Source: Sphingomonas sanxanigenens DSM 19645 = NX02 (GTDB lineage: Bacteria > Pseudomonadota > Alphaproteobacteria > Sphingomonadales > Sphingomonadaceae). From it: a stretch of DNA of 64,000 nucleotides. Both the position numbers and the translations under genes were made by a program. Shown here piece after piece: positions 25,342-32,419 of the stretch (positions are counted from its first letter, which is position 1; every line of letters begins with the position of its first letter). The stretch lies in NCBI RefSeq assembly GCF_000512205.2, contig NZ_CP006644.1:868001-932000 (forward strand). Reading direction: 5' to 3'. The notes below the pieces were generated by a model, which was given only the letters and a program-made list of their open reading frames with translations, had not been told where the DNA came from and ran no database searches.

Positions 25342-25737
25342 ATGACCGAGCGCGTCGATCTGGCGGCGTCGAGGAACGTCGACCCGTGGGGTGATACCAT
25401 CGATTTCATCTACAGCGGCGCGCCGCTGCCGCCGATCACCTCGATCGACATGGAGGTGCGCCTCTATCCCGGCGCGCCCGGCGCCGCGCTGCTGACGCCG
25501 ACGGTGACCTTCGAGGATCTGGCCGACCCGACCGAGGAAGATCCGCTCCAACGCATCCTGCGCGTCATGCCATCGGCGCCGCAATCTGCGTTGGAGGGCA
25601 TGCCGACCGGGCTCAACCAGCCCGATCCGGGCGATGCCGACCTGTTCTCGCACGACATCATCATCACCTATGCCGACACGGTCGAAGAGAAGCTCGGCTT
25701 CGGTGATTTCCTTCTGCAGCCGGGGGTTACCGTCTAA
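25342..25737 (+). CDS. Hypothetical tail-fibre-region protein (131 aa)
   Basis: RBS ACGGAG precedes ATG 25342. The 131-aa product begins MTERVDLAASRNVDPWGDTI and contains SIDMEVRLYPGAPGAALLTP. It resembles small BppU-like or N-terminal baseplate adaptor proteins, but the match is weak. The stop overlaps the tail-fibre start, suggesting it links the fibre to the tip. Confidence 0.55.
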   Translation: MTERVDLAASRNVDPWGDTIDFIYSGAPLPPITSIDMEVRLYPGAPGAALLTPTVTFEDLADPTEEDPLQRILRVMPSAPQSALEGMPTGLNQPDPGDADLFSHDIIITYADTVEEKLGFGDFLLQPGVTV

Positions 25738-28073
25738 TGGCCGACATTCGCAAAGTGCAGGTGCGCGGCCTGCGGGGGCCGGGGCTGAGCGCCGAGGATA
25801 CGGCGGCGATCAACGCGGCGGTGGAGGCGGCAGAGGGCGCAGCGGAGGAAGCGGGCGCCAAGCTGGGCGAAATTACCGATGCGCTGGCGACGGGCCTCGC
25901 TGCGATCGATGCGGCGGTCGAAGACGCCGAGGAAGCCGCGGCGAGCATCCCGCTCTACACCTCGCCGCGCCTCGCGGCGATCGAGGATGCGCTCGGCCTG
26001 CCGGCGGTACCGCCCGAGGCGCCGTTCCATGACAGCTTCGCCGGCGGCGCCGGCCTGCTCAAGAACCGGCCGGGATATATCGTTCTGACGCAGAGCGGGT
26101 TCGCGGCGCAGGTCGACAGCCTCTCGGTGGGCGACGGCTTCATCGGCGGCACGACAGGCACCAGCGCCTGGGGACTGAAGACGACGGACAGCGTGACGGT
26201 GTGGGTGGACCGCATCATCGGCGTCGCGCCGATCACCTATCTGGTCGACCATGTCACGGTTTCGCCGCTGCTCGACCGGTTTCGCGCCGGCGGGACCTGG
26301 ACAGTGGTCGGTGGTCTGAACACCGGCAATTACACGATCTCTCGGATCGACGACAGCAGCTCGCCAAGCAGTGTGCAGCAGCTCGGCAACCTGCGTGTCG
26401 AAGCCTTTGACGTCGTCTCGCACCGGTTCGAGGAACCGGCACCGGGCACGATCACGCTGACGGTCTGCCTCAACGGACGGCAGGCGGGCCCGCCGGTGGT
26501 AGTGAGCGGGCTGGGGGTGCCCTTCACGATGAACCACGGGATCACCGGCAATGCCGGCGCGCAGGCGCTGCGCTGGATCCAGATCGCCAAGCCGGCGACG
26601 CAGGCGCTCATCACGCTATTCGCGCCGAATCGCGTGGTGCACCGGAACGTGGACGGATCGACGACGTGGCGGCTGCGCGGGCAATACACGGGGGATGCGC
26701 CCAGGGCGCTCCGATACCTGTTGCTCGACCATGCAGCCGGCGTCGCGGTGTCCGGCCATAGCAATGTGCTGGTGAACGACCTGGTCGCGGAGAATGGCTG
26801 GTGGTCTGGCTGGTTCACGATCTCCAACGCCGCCTCGCTGGCGGTGAAGGATACGGGCGTCCGCCTTTTCGTCCGCCGCCGTGGGCTGATCGACGAGAAT
26901 GATGCCGAGGCTACCGCGGATGCGTGGGGGCCGATCCAGTATCCGGGCGAAGTGAGCCCGGTGAATGGGCAGTCGCTTGGGGTGCAAGAGGGCCGTCAGG
27001 TGCTGGTAACAGCCGGCCTGTATCCGGCGCCGGCGCGTAGCTTCTGGATCGACGGCGAGCCATCGACGATGCAGCCGGAGGCGTTTTATCGTCGGCAACT
27101 GCCAATCACCGCGGACACCACCGTTGCGGCGTTCGCCGGGGTGGTGCAGGCGCTCACGGGTACCAGCGTGGCGACCTGCTCGGGCGGCGTTTCGTCAACG
27201 GCGATCATCGAGCGGACGGTGGGGACACCCGGCTATATCGCGCTGCGCGACGCGATCGAGCATGCCGGTGGCGCGGGCATCCTGCGCCACATCGACGGCC
27301 AGTCGGATATCGGCACCTCCGACGCCGATTACGAGACGGTGTTCCTCGCGATCTACACGGCGCTGATCGCCGAGTTTCCGGACCTCCGCGTGCTGATGGT
27401 CCCGTGCTCGTCGGCCTGGGCGGCCGGCGTCGGCAACTATAACCGCATTCGGCGGCTGCAATGGGATATCGCGCGGCGGCGCACCGACATCTGCGTGGGG
27501 CTCGGCGCCTATTCCAACGGCGTCCAGAAGCTGGACACGCTGCACAAGCCCGCCCTGGGCTATGCCGAGATCAGCCGGCGCAACGGCCACTGTTACAGGC
27601 AGGCGCGCGGCTATCAGCAGTTCGACGGCAATGGGCCGTGGTTCGCAGCGTTCAGCAAGGTCAGCAGCAGCCGCCTGCGCGGCGTGTTCAACCTCGGCCG
27701 CGGCGACAGCCTGGCGCTCAACAACAGCGGCTATGGGGGTGATTTCGCGGGCGCCATGCAGTTCGCCACCGCATCCACCTTCGCCTCGCCGATCGCGCCT
27801 ACGGCGTTCACGATCGACGCGAGCCCGGTCGATATCGGCGGCGGCGTTCTGCAGCAGGGGATCGAGTGGGATTTCGCGGGGACGCCCTTCGCCGGCGCGG
27901 CGTTCGCCCGCGCCGCGATCGGCGACAACCCTTACAACCTCGCCAACAACGCGACGATCAACGCCGATCTGGTCAACCGCGCCAGTATGATCGTCGCGCT
28001 GAAGGCGGGCGAACCGAGCGTGGAAATGCAGCCCTATTACAGCCCGGACGGCAACGATTACCGCCAGGCCTGA
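25737..28073 (+). CDS. Tail fibre with SGNH/sialate-O-acetylesterase-like domain
   Basis: A protein of 778 aa. The N-terminal ~70 residues form a charged Ala-rich coiled coil (AEDTAAINAAVEAAEGAAEE). Middle beta-rich domains follow. From ~residue 400, VSPVNGQSLGVQ supplies a GQS nucleophile block, RHIDGQSDIGTSDADYETVF a second block, and DTLHKPALGYAEISRR a DxxH catalytic block near residue 605. These match SGNH-type carbohydrate esterases of the sialate O-acetylesterase group. The fibre probably binds and deacetylates surface polysaccharide during adsorption. A C-terminal beta domain ends the protein. Confidence 0.75.
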   Translation: MADIRKVQVRGLRGPGLSAEDTAAINAAVEAAEGAAEEAGAKLGEITDALATGLAAIDAAVEDAEEAAASIPLYTSPRLAAIEDALGLPAVPPEAPFHDSFAGGAGLLKNRPGYIVLTQSGFAAQVDSLSVGDGFIGGTTGTSAWGLKTTDSVTVWVDRIIGVAPITYLVDHVTVSPLLDRFRAGGTWTVVGGLNTGNYTISRIDDSSSPSSVQQLGNLRVEAFDVVSHRFEEPAPGTITLTVCLNGRQAGPPVVVSGLGVPFTMNHGITGNAGAQALRWIQIAKPATQALITLFAPNRVVHRNVDGSTTWRLRGQYTGDAPRALRYLLLDHAAGVAVSGHSNVLVNDLVAENGWWSGWFTISNAASLAVKDTGVRLFVRRRGLIDENDAEATADAWGPIQYPGEVSPVNGQSLGVQEGRQVLVTAGLYPAPARSFWIDGEPSTMQPEAFYRRQLPITADTTVAAFAGVVQALTGTSVATCSGGVSSTAIIERTVGTPGYIALRDAIEHAGGAGILRHIDGQSDIGTSDADYETVFLAIYTALIAEFPDLRVLMVPCSSAWAAGVGNYNRIRRLQWDIARRRTDICVGLGAYSNGVQKLDTLHKPALGYAEISRRNGHCYRQARGYQQFDGNGPWFAAFSKVSSSRLRGVFNLGRGDSLALNNSGYGGDFAGAMQFATASTFASPIAPTAFTIDASPVDIGGGVLQQGIEWDFAGTPFAGAAFARAAIGDNPYNLANNATINADLVNRASMIVALKAGEPSVEMQPYYSPDGNDYRQA

Positions 28074-28086
28074 GGAGATCGCCGAC

Positions 28087-28353
28087 ATGCCTACCGAACA
28101 AGATCCCGACAACCTCATCCCCGATGCCGAGCCGGGCGACGACTTCCCGGTGAGCGATCCGGTCGCGCCGACGTTCAAGCAAACCGAGGAGCTGCTGTTC
28201 GCCTTGCCGGATGCAACGGATGTCTGCGTCTCGCGGCCGGCCGATGCATGGTTGCCGGACGGCGTCGAGACAGAGCCGTTCGGCGATCGCGTCATCTTCA
28301 ACATCACGGTCGGCGCGCTGAAGGCCGCCTGGGCCGCACAGGAAGGAGACTGA
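28087..28353 (+). CDS. Small acidic phage protein (88 aa)
   Basis: An 88-residue acidic protein beginning MPTEQDPDNLIPDAEPGDDF and ending GALKAAWAAQEGD. RBS GAGGAGATC precedes it. Possibly a fibre-associated chaperone, judging only from its place directly after the fibre gene. No family was recognised. Confidence 0.5.
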   Translation: MPTEQDPDNLIPDAEPGDDFPVSDPVAPTFKQTEELLFALPDATDVCVSRPADAWLPDGVETEPFGDRVIFNITVGALKAAWAAQEGD

Positions 28354-28354
28354 C

Positions 28355-28456
28355 ATGCCCGGAACACCCACCCCGACCCCGACGCCCACTCCGACGCCCA
28401 CGCCCAGCCCGCGCCCGCAGAAGCCGGGCACCCGAAAGAAGAAGCGGGAGACCTGA
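28355..28456 (+). CDS. Tiny Thr-Pro repeat peptide (33 aa)
   Basis: ATG 28355 follows a good GGAAGGAG ribosome binding site. The product is MPGTPTPTPTPTPTPTPSP followed by a basic tail (RPQKPGTRKKKRET), encoded by a CCGACGCCCA-type microsatellite. It fills the space between its neighbours, and the next gene starts 2 nt after its stop. It resembles the stalk of Pro-Thr-rich linkers. Real translation is supported by the ribosome binding site and spacing, but not certain. Confidence 0.45.
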   Translation: MPGTPTPTPTPTPTPTPSPRPQKPGTRKKKRET

Positions 28457-28457
28457 C

Positions 28458-28934
28458 ATGATTGCCGCGTTCTTCGGAGCCTGCGTGGCGATTGTGCTGT
28501 GGCGGACGTGGCGCTTTGACGCGCTACGCCCCGTCGCGTTCGCATTGCTCGCCGGCTACGTGGAAGCGAACGCCGCTGCGATGCTGTGGCCGTTCCAAAC
28601 GCGGGTCATTCTCGACATCTTCGCGGAGGTCATCGTCGGCATGACGACAGCCTCCGCGTGGATCACGTTGCGGGGCAGGGGCGGCGCACGGGCGGCGCCG
28701 ATTATCATTCTGTCGATCCTGAACGTCTGCTGTGCCGTATCCTTGAGCTTCGTAGGGGCGAGCTCGGATGAGAGGCAGTGGCTCTACGTCGTCCTGACGA
28801 ACATCTTCTTTCTGGTCCAACTGCTGCTCGTGGGGTTCTGGGGGGTGAAACATGCGCGAGCTGGCGTTGCTCGTTGGGGCCGTCGCATTGGTGACGTTGG
28901 CCCGGCTCCTGAGGCTCGTTCTCATGGGGGCTAA
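28458..28934 (+). CDS. Phage membrane protein, lysis-module region
   Basis: A protein of 158 aa with four hydrophobic segments (MIAAFFGACVAIVLW, AFALLAGYVEANAAAMLWPF, IIILSILNVCCAVSLSFVGA, VLTNIFFLVQLLLVGFWGV). It sits before the endolysin, where phages keep holins, but it is larger than typical holins. A holin or membrane-accessory role is possible. Confidence 0.55.
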   Translation: MIAAFFGACVAIVLWRTWRFDALRPVAFALLAGYVEANAAAMLWPFQTRVILDIFAEVIVGMTTASAWITLRGRGGARAAPIIILSILNVCCAVSLSFVGASSDERQWLYVVLTNIFFLVQLLLVGFWGVKHARAGVARWGRRIGDVGPAPEARSHGG

Positions 28935-28953
28935 GCGGAGCGATGAGCTTTGA
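28852..28953 (+). CDS. Possible single-TM peptide (33 aa)
   Basis: A short ORF overlapping the end of the membrane-protein gene and the start of the next, in a third frame. GGGGGGTGAA precedes its ATG. The product MRELALLVGAVALVTLARLL continues into a basic tail, giving one transmembrane helix, as in many holin-like peptides. It lies wholly within overlaps, so it may be accidental. Confidence 0.3.
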   Translation: MRELALLVGAVALVTLARLLRLVLMGAKRSDEL

Positions 28954-29314
28954 TTGGTCCCTTCTTCTCGGGCCGTACGGGGGCGTCGTCGCAGGCGCTT
29001 TCGGCACCGGCTGCGCGGCGGGCTACGCGTTCTGCGTCCGCACCATCCTCAAGGTATCCGATGGCCGCCTCGACGAGTTTCGCGCGGAAATCGCCCGTGA
29101 GCGGAAGGACTGCGACGAGCGCATTTCATCGATCAACGACGATCGGCGGGAGGAACGCAAGGCCTATGAGGGCCGCATTTCTCGCTTGGAGAAGCGCGTC
29201 TTCGAACTGGAGGACCGATCCTACACCGGCCAGCTACGCCAGATGGCACAGGTCCGCCAGTCCTCGAAGGACATGGGAATTATCGAGCTTGGAGGCACCC
29301 CCGATGACGCCTGA
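28943..29314 (+). CDS. Membrane-anchored coiled-coil protein of the lysis region
   Basis: A protein of 123 aa. One N-terminal transmembrane segment (LLLGPYGGVVAGAFGTGCAA) precedes a long charged helix (ISRLEKRVFELEDRSYTGQL). The plan, a single anchor plus a periplasmic or cytoplasmic coiled coil, is common among phage lysis-cassette proteins upstream of the endolysin. No defined family. Confidence 0.55.
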   Translation: MSFDWSLLLGPYGGVVAGAFGTGCAAGYAFCVRTILKVSDGRLDEFRAEIARERKDCDERISSINDDRREERKAYEGRISRLEKRVFELEDRSYTGQLRQMAQVRQSSKDMGIIELGGTPDDA

Positions 29315-29381
29315 CGAACCCGAACCCGAAGACCCTCGCGAACAACCAGCGCCGCTTTGGCCGCTACCGGAGGACGTATGA
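29304..29381 (+). CDS. Possible 25-aa acidic peptide
   Basis: ATG 29304 lies inside the end of the previous gene and its TGA overlaps the endolysin ATG (ATGA at 29378). The product, MTPDEPEPEDPREQPAPLWP plus five residues, is Pro/Glu-rich. It could simply be a coupling ORF that carries ribosomes to the endolysin start. Confidence 0.3.
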   Translation: MTPDEPEPEDPREQPAPLWPLPEDV

Positions 29382-30079
29382 CGAGCATCAAGGATCTGCA
29401 GACCCGTCTCGGCGTGGACCCGGACGGCAAGGTCGGCCCGGCGACGCTGGCGGCGATCTACAAGGCGCTGGGGTGGGAGGCGACCACGCCCAGCCGCACC
29501 ATCGCAGACTTCATCGGCGGCTTTATCGACGCGCACGAGGGCGGGCTGTCGATGGACCCTGCCGACAATGGCAACTGGACCGGCGGCAAACGCAACTCCG
29601 GCACGCTGGTCGGCTCCAAGTTTGGCGTCACCCCCGGCGCGGTGGCTGTCTATCGCGACGTGCCGGCATCGTCGCTCACCAAGGCCGACATCGCCAACCT
29701 GACGCGCGACGAGGCGGTCGCGATCGGCGTGGCGAACTATTTCAAGGCGCCCGGCTTCGACAAGCTGCCCATGAACCGCGTGACGCTCTCCGTGGTGGAT
29801 ATGGGCTGGGGGACGGGGCCGGGGCAGGCGGTCAAGCTGCTGCAGCGCATGGTCGGCGTGGCGGATGACGGCAAGCTCGGCCCGGCGACCGCGGCAGCCT
29901 ATGCGGCATGGCTCGGCAAGGTCGGCGAGGAACATGGCGCGCGGCAGTGGGGCGATGTCCGCAACGCCTTCTATCGCGCGATCAATCAGCCGCGTTTCCT
30001 CAAGGGCTGGATCAATCGCACTTCGTCATTTTTGCCGGGAACGAAATGGTGGAGCGATTGGGCGGGGTTCGGGAAATGA
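29378..30079 (+). CDS. Endolysin: GH108-type N-acetylmuramidase with peptidoglycan-binding domains
   Basis: A protein of 233 aa. Residues 1-~30 resemble a peptidoglycan-binding repeat (LQTRLGVDPDGKVGPATLAA). The catalytic domain starts with ADFIGGFIDAHEGGLSMDPA, where the Glu of HEGG is the GH108 catalytic residue, followed by DNGNWTGGKRNSGTLVGSKF and GVTPGAVAVY. A PG_binding_3-like C-terminus follows (LLQRMVGVADDGKLGPATAA). There is no signal peptide, so it needs a holin. It cleaves host murein at the end of the cycle. Confidence 0.9.
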   Translation: MTSIKDLQTRLGVDPDGKVGPATLAAIYKALGWEATTPSRTIADFIGGFIDAHEGGLSMDPADNGNWTGGKRNSGTLVGSKFGVTPGAVAVYRDVPASSLTKADIANLTRDEAVAIGVANYFKAPGFDKLPMNRVTLSVVDMGWGTGPGQAVKLLQRMVGVADDGKLGPATAAAYAAWLGKVGEEHGARQWGDVRNAFYRAINQPRFLKGWINRTSSFLPGTKWWSDWAGFGK

Positions 30080-30354
30080 CCGCCGAGCGCACCACCTTCC
30101 GCTACACGATCGGCATCCTCGCCATCATCGGCGGGCTGGCTGGCCTCGGCGGGCTCTATTTTATCGAGGTCCCGTCCGGCAATCGTGAGCCGTTGCTGCT
30201 GGCGCTGGGCATCATCCTCGGCTGGGGCGGGACGGTGATCGGGTACGAGTTCAACTCCAGCCCGAGCGAGCGGCGAGCGGCCGATTCCGCGCTGCATGCC
30301 CCGCCTGTCGCCACCACGCAGACGGGCGATGTGAATGTGGAGACGAAGGGATGA
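30076..30354 (+). CDS. Holin candidate (two transmembrane segments)
   Basis: A protein of 92 aa; the ATG overlaps the endolysin stop. Two hydrophobic helices are evident (TIGILAIIGGLAGLGGLYFI and LLLALGIILGWGGTVIGYEF) with a hydrophilic C-terminal tail. Size, two-TM topology and position between endolysin and spanin genes fit a class II-type holin. Confidence 0.65.
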   Translation: MTAERTTFRYTIGILAIIGGLAGLGGLYFIEVPSGNREPLLLALGIILGWGGTVIGYEFNSSPSERRAADSALHAPPVATTQTGDVNVETKG

Positions 30355-30887
30355 TTCCAGCCATCCTCGCATCATCGGCCGCGCAGACCGGCTGGAGCGT
30401 GTTCAAGCGCTTCTGGTGGGCCATCCCCATGCTCGCCCTGTTCGTGGCGCTGTTGGTCACGCGGGGTACGCTGGCGGGCGTCAAGGCGGAACGGGACGCG
30501 GAGAAGGCGGCGCACACGCAGACCGTCGTCAACTATCGCCGAGCCGCCGCCGAAGCCGAAGCATCCGACCAGGCCAACGCGCGCCGGGTGGAGACGCAAC
30601 AGAAGGAAATCACCGATGCCGTATCGACGGATTATCAGTCTCAGCTTGCCGCTGTGCGTGCTCGTTACGAGCGGTTGCAGTCCGCGTCCCGCCCCGATCC
30701 CGGCGGTCGCGCAAGCCCGTCAGTGCCCGGCGTACCCCCTACCGCCGGCGGATCTGATGCAGCCGCCCCGCAAGCTGGACTTCCTGCCGCCGATGCCCTG
30801 ACCGCGACGGAGCAGGCGCTGCAGCTTCAGGCCTTGCAGGAATGGGCCCGGCGGCAGGCGGCGGTGGACGTGAACGGAGAGAGGTAA
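30351..30887 (+). CDS. Inner-membrane spanin (Rz-like)
   Basis: A protein of 178 aa. One N-terminal transmembrane helix (FWWAIPMLALFVALLVTRGT) is followed by a long periplasmic helix (VKAERDAEKAAHTQTVVNYR) and an extended Pro/Ala-rich tail. This is the plan of i-spanins (Rz), which connect the inner membrane to an Rz1 lipoprotein. An Rz1-like ORF lies nested within it in the +1 frame, confirming the assignment. Confidence 0.78.
   Translation: MIPAILASSAAQTGWSVFKRFWWAIPMLALFVALLVTRGTLAGVKAERDAEKAAHTQTVVNYRRAAAEAEASDQANARRVETQQKEITDAVSTDYQSQLAAVRARYERLQSASRPDPGGRASPSVPGVPPTAGGSDAAAPQAGLPAADALTATEQALQLQALQEWARRQAAVDVNGER
30616..30801 (+). CDS. Outer-membrane spanin lipoprotein (Rz1-like), nested in the Rz gene
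   Basis: A 61-aa protein wholly inside the Rz-like gene in the +1 frame. MPYRRIISLSLPLCVLVTSG followed by CS is a lipoprotein signal peptide with a VTSG-C lipobox. The mature part is Pro-rich (PRPAPIPAVAQARQCPAYPL). Nested, Pro-rich lipoproteins are exactly the Rz1 arrangement of lambda. With Rz it fuses inner and outer membranes at lysis. Confidence 0.8.
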   Translation: MPYRRIISLSLPLCVLVTSGCSPRPAPIPAVAQARQCPAYPLPPADLMQPPRKLDFLPPMP

Positions 30888-31333
30888 TGATCCACTGGCT
30901 TCCCCCGACCTACATCGTCGACATGCGCCGACCCAATGCGGCGAACAATCCGGTTCGCATCAAGATCCGTCGCGGGGCTCCATACCCCGGCGCTATTCTC
31001 GCCCAGGAACGATGGGAGTGGGGTTTCAAGATCCCGCTGTTTTTGCTCGGCTTCGTGCCGGTGCTGCTGACCCGAATTGGCCCGATCGCACGGCATTTGG
31101 AATTGATGGGCCACGCTGTCGAGGTGGCTGTGGCGACAACGTTCTATGGCGTCGCGGACATCAATGCCTACGAGGCCCGCGAAGCCGCGGCGATGAGTTC
31201 CTATCCTCAATTCAAGGGCTGGGATGCCGGCAAGATCGAGCTGGAACTGAAAAAGCGACGCAGCAAGGCGATGAAGTGGGTTGGGCGACACCGGAAGCTG
31301 ATCGGCAAGTATGTGATGGCGTTCGCGCCCTAG
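30887..31333 (+). CDS. Hypothetical phage protein (148 aa)
   Basis: RBS GGAGAGAGG precedes ATG 30887. The 148-residue protein begins MIHWLPPTYIVDMRRPNAAN, has a hydrophobic stretch (FKIPLFLLGFVPVLLTRIGP) and a basic C-terminus (ELKKRRSKAMKWVGRHRKLI). It may be membrane-associated. It is the last plus-strand gene of the lysis block. No family was recognised. Confidence 0.6.
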   Translation: MIHWLPPTYIVDMRRPNAANNPVRIKIRRGAPYPGAILAQERWEWGFKIPLFLLGFVPVLLTRIGPIARHLELMGHAVEVAVATTFYGVADINAYEAREAAAMSSYPQFKGWDAGKIELELKKRRSKAMKWVGRHRKLIGKYVMAFAP

Positions 31334-31370
31334 ACCGATTCCCGCCGATGTGGCATAAGGGCGGGGCTGC

Positions 31371-31446
31371 GGCGGGCTTAGCTCAGTTGGATAGAGCGCT
31401 GGTGAGAGCCGGGTCAGGCATGGGTTCAAATCCCATACTCGCCGCA
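31371..31446 (+). tRNA. tRNA-like element with non-canonical anticodon arm (isotype not assignable)
   Basis: D-arm (GCTC-AGTTGGATA-GAGC, 31381-31397) and T-arm (ATGGG-TTCAAAT-CCCAT, 31420-31436) are textbook. The acceptor pairs GGCGGG with CTCGCC (one G-U), and pairing even extends outward through TGC/GCA. The anticodon arm is abnormal: CTGGT (31399) can pair only with GTCAG (31413), leaving a 9-nt loop GAGAGCCGG without a U33, and only two bases remain for the variable loop. There are three nucleotides between acceptor and D stems. It could be a decayed phage tRNA or a tRNA mimic. Confidence 0.5.
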
Positions 31447-31601
31447 GCATACTCCGACCGGTAGTCCTCCGCCCATGGCGAAGGTCGATGACCGGAAGGA
31501 CGGAATGGGGTAGCTGCCGAAACTGATCTCGGTAAGGGGTATCCGGCCGAAGTGAACCTTTCAGAAGGGCGCCGGACGAAGCAGCACGTAGTGGCCCGCA
31601 G
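31447..31601. other. Gap between convergent lysis genes and minus-strand accessory operon
   Basis: 155 nt with no credible ORF. It contains a hairpin TCCGGC (31542-31547)/GCCGGA (31571-31576) enclosing CCTT/AAGG, which may end the minus-strand operon or be part of a small RNA. There is no T-tract next to it. Confidence 0.35.
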
Positions 31602-31754
31602 CTACCCCGCCACCCTGACCAACACCTCCGCGAGCTGTTTCATCACGTCGCACCGCTTCTCCAGCTCGCGCAATCGTTCGATCACTCTGGCTATGGTCTC
31701 GGGGCTGGTGTCTCCGGACTGGAGGGCGGTGATCAGGGAGGGGGTGTCGCTCAT
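31602..31754 (-). CDS. Small coiled-coil phage protein (50 aa)
   Basis: ATG at 31754 overlaps the stop of the upstream gene (ATGA). The 50-residue product begins MSDTPSLITALQSGDTSPET, then IARVIERLRELEKRCDVMKQ, an amphipathic helix. No family was recognised. It is the last gene of the minus-strand operon. Confidence 0.55.
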   Translation of the reverse strand: MSDTPSLITALQSGDTSPETIARVIERLRELEKRCDVMKQLAEVLVRVAG

Positions 31755-31966
31755 CGGAAACGCGGGTGTGTCACAGCGGCTAGCAGCATGTCAGTGGCGA
31801 TCATCTTATTGACGTGCTGGCTTCTGCCATATTCACAGATGGCTGTCAGGCCGCTCGGGTGGGTGATCTTCACGCCTTGCGGACCGGGGCCGACGACCTG
31901 CCCGCCGGTCTGGCGCGGCGGCCAAATCTCGATCGTGCAGCCGGCGAGCAATTCAGCTTCGTCCAT
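31751..31966 (-). CDS. Miniature class I release-factor-like (GGQ) protein
   Basis: A 71-aa protein. CTIEIWPPRQTGGQVVGPGP is followed by QGVKITHPSGLTAICEYGRS and QHVNKMIATDML. This aligns by eye with the catalytic domain of RF1/RF2/ArfB: GGQ, then GV[RK]ITHxPSG, then RSQHxNK. Codon-recognition domains and the ArfB-type basic tail are absent. The usual GGQ-[HQ]-V-N continues here as GGQVVGPG. It could act on peptidyl-tRNA at stalled ribosomes or be a regulatory relic. It lies in the accessory operon between a 37-aa membrane peptide and a coiled-coil peptide. Confidence 0.6.
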   Translation of the reverse strand: MDEAELLAGCTIEIWPPRQTGGQVVGPGPQGVKITHPSGLTAICEYGRSQHVNKMIATDMLLAAVTHPRFR

Positions 31967-31967
31967 G

Positions 31968-32081
31968 CTATCCTCCTTTCACCGCATCCACGATCCAGAA
32001 CGCGACACATGCCAGGCTGGCGACGAGAGCCAGCGCGGCGTGGGCGTAGCGGCGGATGATGAAGAAGGGCGGGAGGCGCAT
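31968..32081 (-). CDS. Single-TM small protein (37 aa)
   Basis: The ATG at 32081 shares one base with the upstream stop codon (TAATG). The product MRLPPFFIIRRYAHAALALV continues through ASLACVAFWIVDAVKGG, a single transmembrane helix with a basic start. Function unknown. Confidence 0.5.
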   Translation of the reverse strand: MRLPPFFIIRRYAHAALALVASLACVAFWIVDAVKGG

Positions 32082-32314
32082 TAGCGCCACGCTTCGACGA
32101 TCGGCACCATCATTGACTGGCCATAATGGTTCGTTACGAAGCCGTGGAGTTCGCGCATACGCTTTCCATAGATCTCGTCGTCTTCCTCGCGCCGCACGGT
32201 TACAGGATCGCCGCGCACCTCGTATCGATGCGACCAGACCGCCCACCTCACGACCGGCCCGGCGCGGAGCATGTTGCGCGCCTTCCGCTTGTTCGCTGTC
32301 CGCCAGTTAGCCAT
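32081..32314 (-). CDS. Hypothetical phage protein (77 aa)
   Basis: A 77-aa basic protein beginning MANWRTANKRKARNMLRAGP, with REEDDEIYGKRMRELHGFVT in the second half. Its overlaps with neighbours on both sides place it in the minus-strand operon. No family was recognised. Confidence 0.5.
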   Translation of the reverse strand: MANWRTANKRKARNMLRAGPVVRWAVWSHRYEVRGDPVTVRREEDDEIYGKRMRELHGFVTNHYGQSMMVPIVEAWR

Positions 32315-32419
32315 TCGCGCCGCCTCCAGTGCTTGCCGCTTTCTTGCAATCTTCGCTCATTCCCATTCTCCCGTAAATCTCTGACCCGAGGCGATGACTG
32401 CTGCGGCGAGGGTGATCAT
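32307..32419 (-). other. Two minimal chained ORFs (20 and 17 codons)
   Basis: Between the XRE-like gene and the next gene, an ATG at 32419 overlaps the upstream stop and encodes MITLAAAVIASGQRFTGEWE. A second ATG at 32360 overlaps its stop and encodes a 17-residue peptide that runs into the ATG at 32314. The chain of overlaps suggests ribosome hand-over rather than functional peptides. Confidence 0.3.

Noticed and set aside
31552-31812. 86-codon plus-strand ORF
   Set aside because: Overlaps the minus-strand 50-aa and GGQ-protein genes, which have chained ATGA overlaps and better coding features.
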